Positions 63,932-64,000 of a DNA stretch of 64,000 nucleotides are shown piece after piece. A model generated the notes under the pieces. The model saw only the letters and a program-made list of their open reading frames with translations, had not been told where the DNA came from and searched no databases. Numbering within the stretch: position 1 is the stretch's first letter; the number at the start of each line of letters is the position of its first letter. Where the stretch lies: assembly GCF_003937945.1 (NCBI RefSeq), contig NZ_RSEC01000058.1, forward strand, positions 1,397,668 to 1,461,667, read 5' to 3'. Both the position numbers and the translations under genes were made by a program. Source of the DNA: Amycolatopsis eburnea (GTDB lineage Bacteria > Actinomycetota > Actinomycetes > Mycobacteriales > Pseudonocardiaceae).

Positions 63932-64000
63932 GGTCACCGGCCTGGGAGGTCGGGTCGGTGACCGCCGAGGGCGAGCATGGCCAGCGCCATCAGGGAACGG
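63932..64000. other. Right edge: hairpin and possible start of a mobile element
   Basis: GGTCACC/GGTGACC (63932-63963) forms a hairpin after the trpB2 gene. On the minus strand an incomplete frame enters from the right edge and ends at 63934 (RSLMALAMLALGGHRPDLPGR), and GGGCTCTTCG at about 63908 resembles the ends of ISL3-like insertion sequences. Too little is present to decide. Confidence 0.3.

Overview
The window is high-GC, gene-dense actinobacterial DNA with many GTG starts and 4-nt NTGA stop/start overlaps. The left edge carries the start of an arabinosyltransferase of the Emb type used for cell-wall arabinan. Together with an aerobic cobalamin pathway, the gene style and numerous intergenic palindromes, this suggests a mycolic-acid-lineage actinomycete of the Pseudonocardiaceae, probably Amycolatopsis or a close relative. 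The genus is inference. I see no tRNA, rRNA or CRISPR array.

Region 1 (about 0.7-17.5 kb) is a cobalamin supercluster. On the minus strand cobL, a 36-codon ORF, cobM, a Gfo/Idh/MocA-type oxidoreductase, cobK and bluB form one chain in which every junction is a 4-nt overlap. Divergently, a ChlI-ChlD-like chelatase fusion, cobO, cobB and cobC run on the plus strand. Then come cobU-cobT-cobS (minus), with a 30-bp tandem array between cobT and cobS, and cobD-cobQ (plus). The cbtB-cbtA cobalt transporter genes sit behind a recognisable cobalamin riboswitch. The set covers middle and late steps (C11 methylation, ring contraction and reduction, amidation, adenosylation, aminopropanol and nucleotide-loop assembly, lower ligand). 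cobN, cobG, cobH, cobI/J and cobF are not in the window.

Region 2 (17.5-30 kb) holds a ROK protein, a DeoR regulator, a secreted ricin-type lectin, two further regulators, a TetR-controlled epimerase with twin operators, and gltBD for glutamate synthesis. Region 3 (30-41 kb) has a secreted GH92 glycosidase with twin palindromic operators, framed by inverted copies of an intergenic repeat. It is followed by an Lrp regulator, an amino-acid dehydrogenase and a complete branched-chain amino-acid ABC transporter (livFGHM plus binding protein), which look like one uptake/catabolism module.

Region 4 (41-53 kb) contains a PHP phosphoesterase, a two-component system, a large FAD/Fe-S dehydrogenase, a kinase-fold protein, and two cytochrome P450-ferredoxin pairs arranged divergently around a PadR regulator, then mtnA and a RidA protein. 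Region 5 (53-64 kb) is more accessory: a PIG-L deacetylase, an Fpg/Nei glycosylase whose zinc finger appears frameshifted, an OGG-fold protein beside it, a T7SS-like unknown, a second-type IF-1 gene coupled to an acetyltransferase, a HEPN-motif protein, an arginase/dienelactone hydrolase pair and a TrpB2-like enzyme.

The most distinctive non-coding feature is a set of at least five families of intergenic palindromes. One appears both as a simple hairpin (48.1 kb) and expanded into a 30-bp tandem array inside the cobT-cobS transcript (12.0 kb). Two others share most of their arm sequence and frame the GH92 gene or fill the region upstream of the liv operon.
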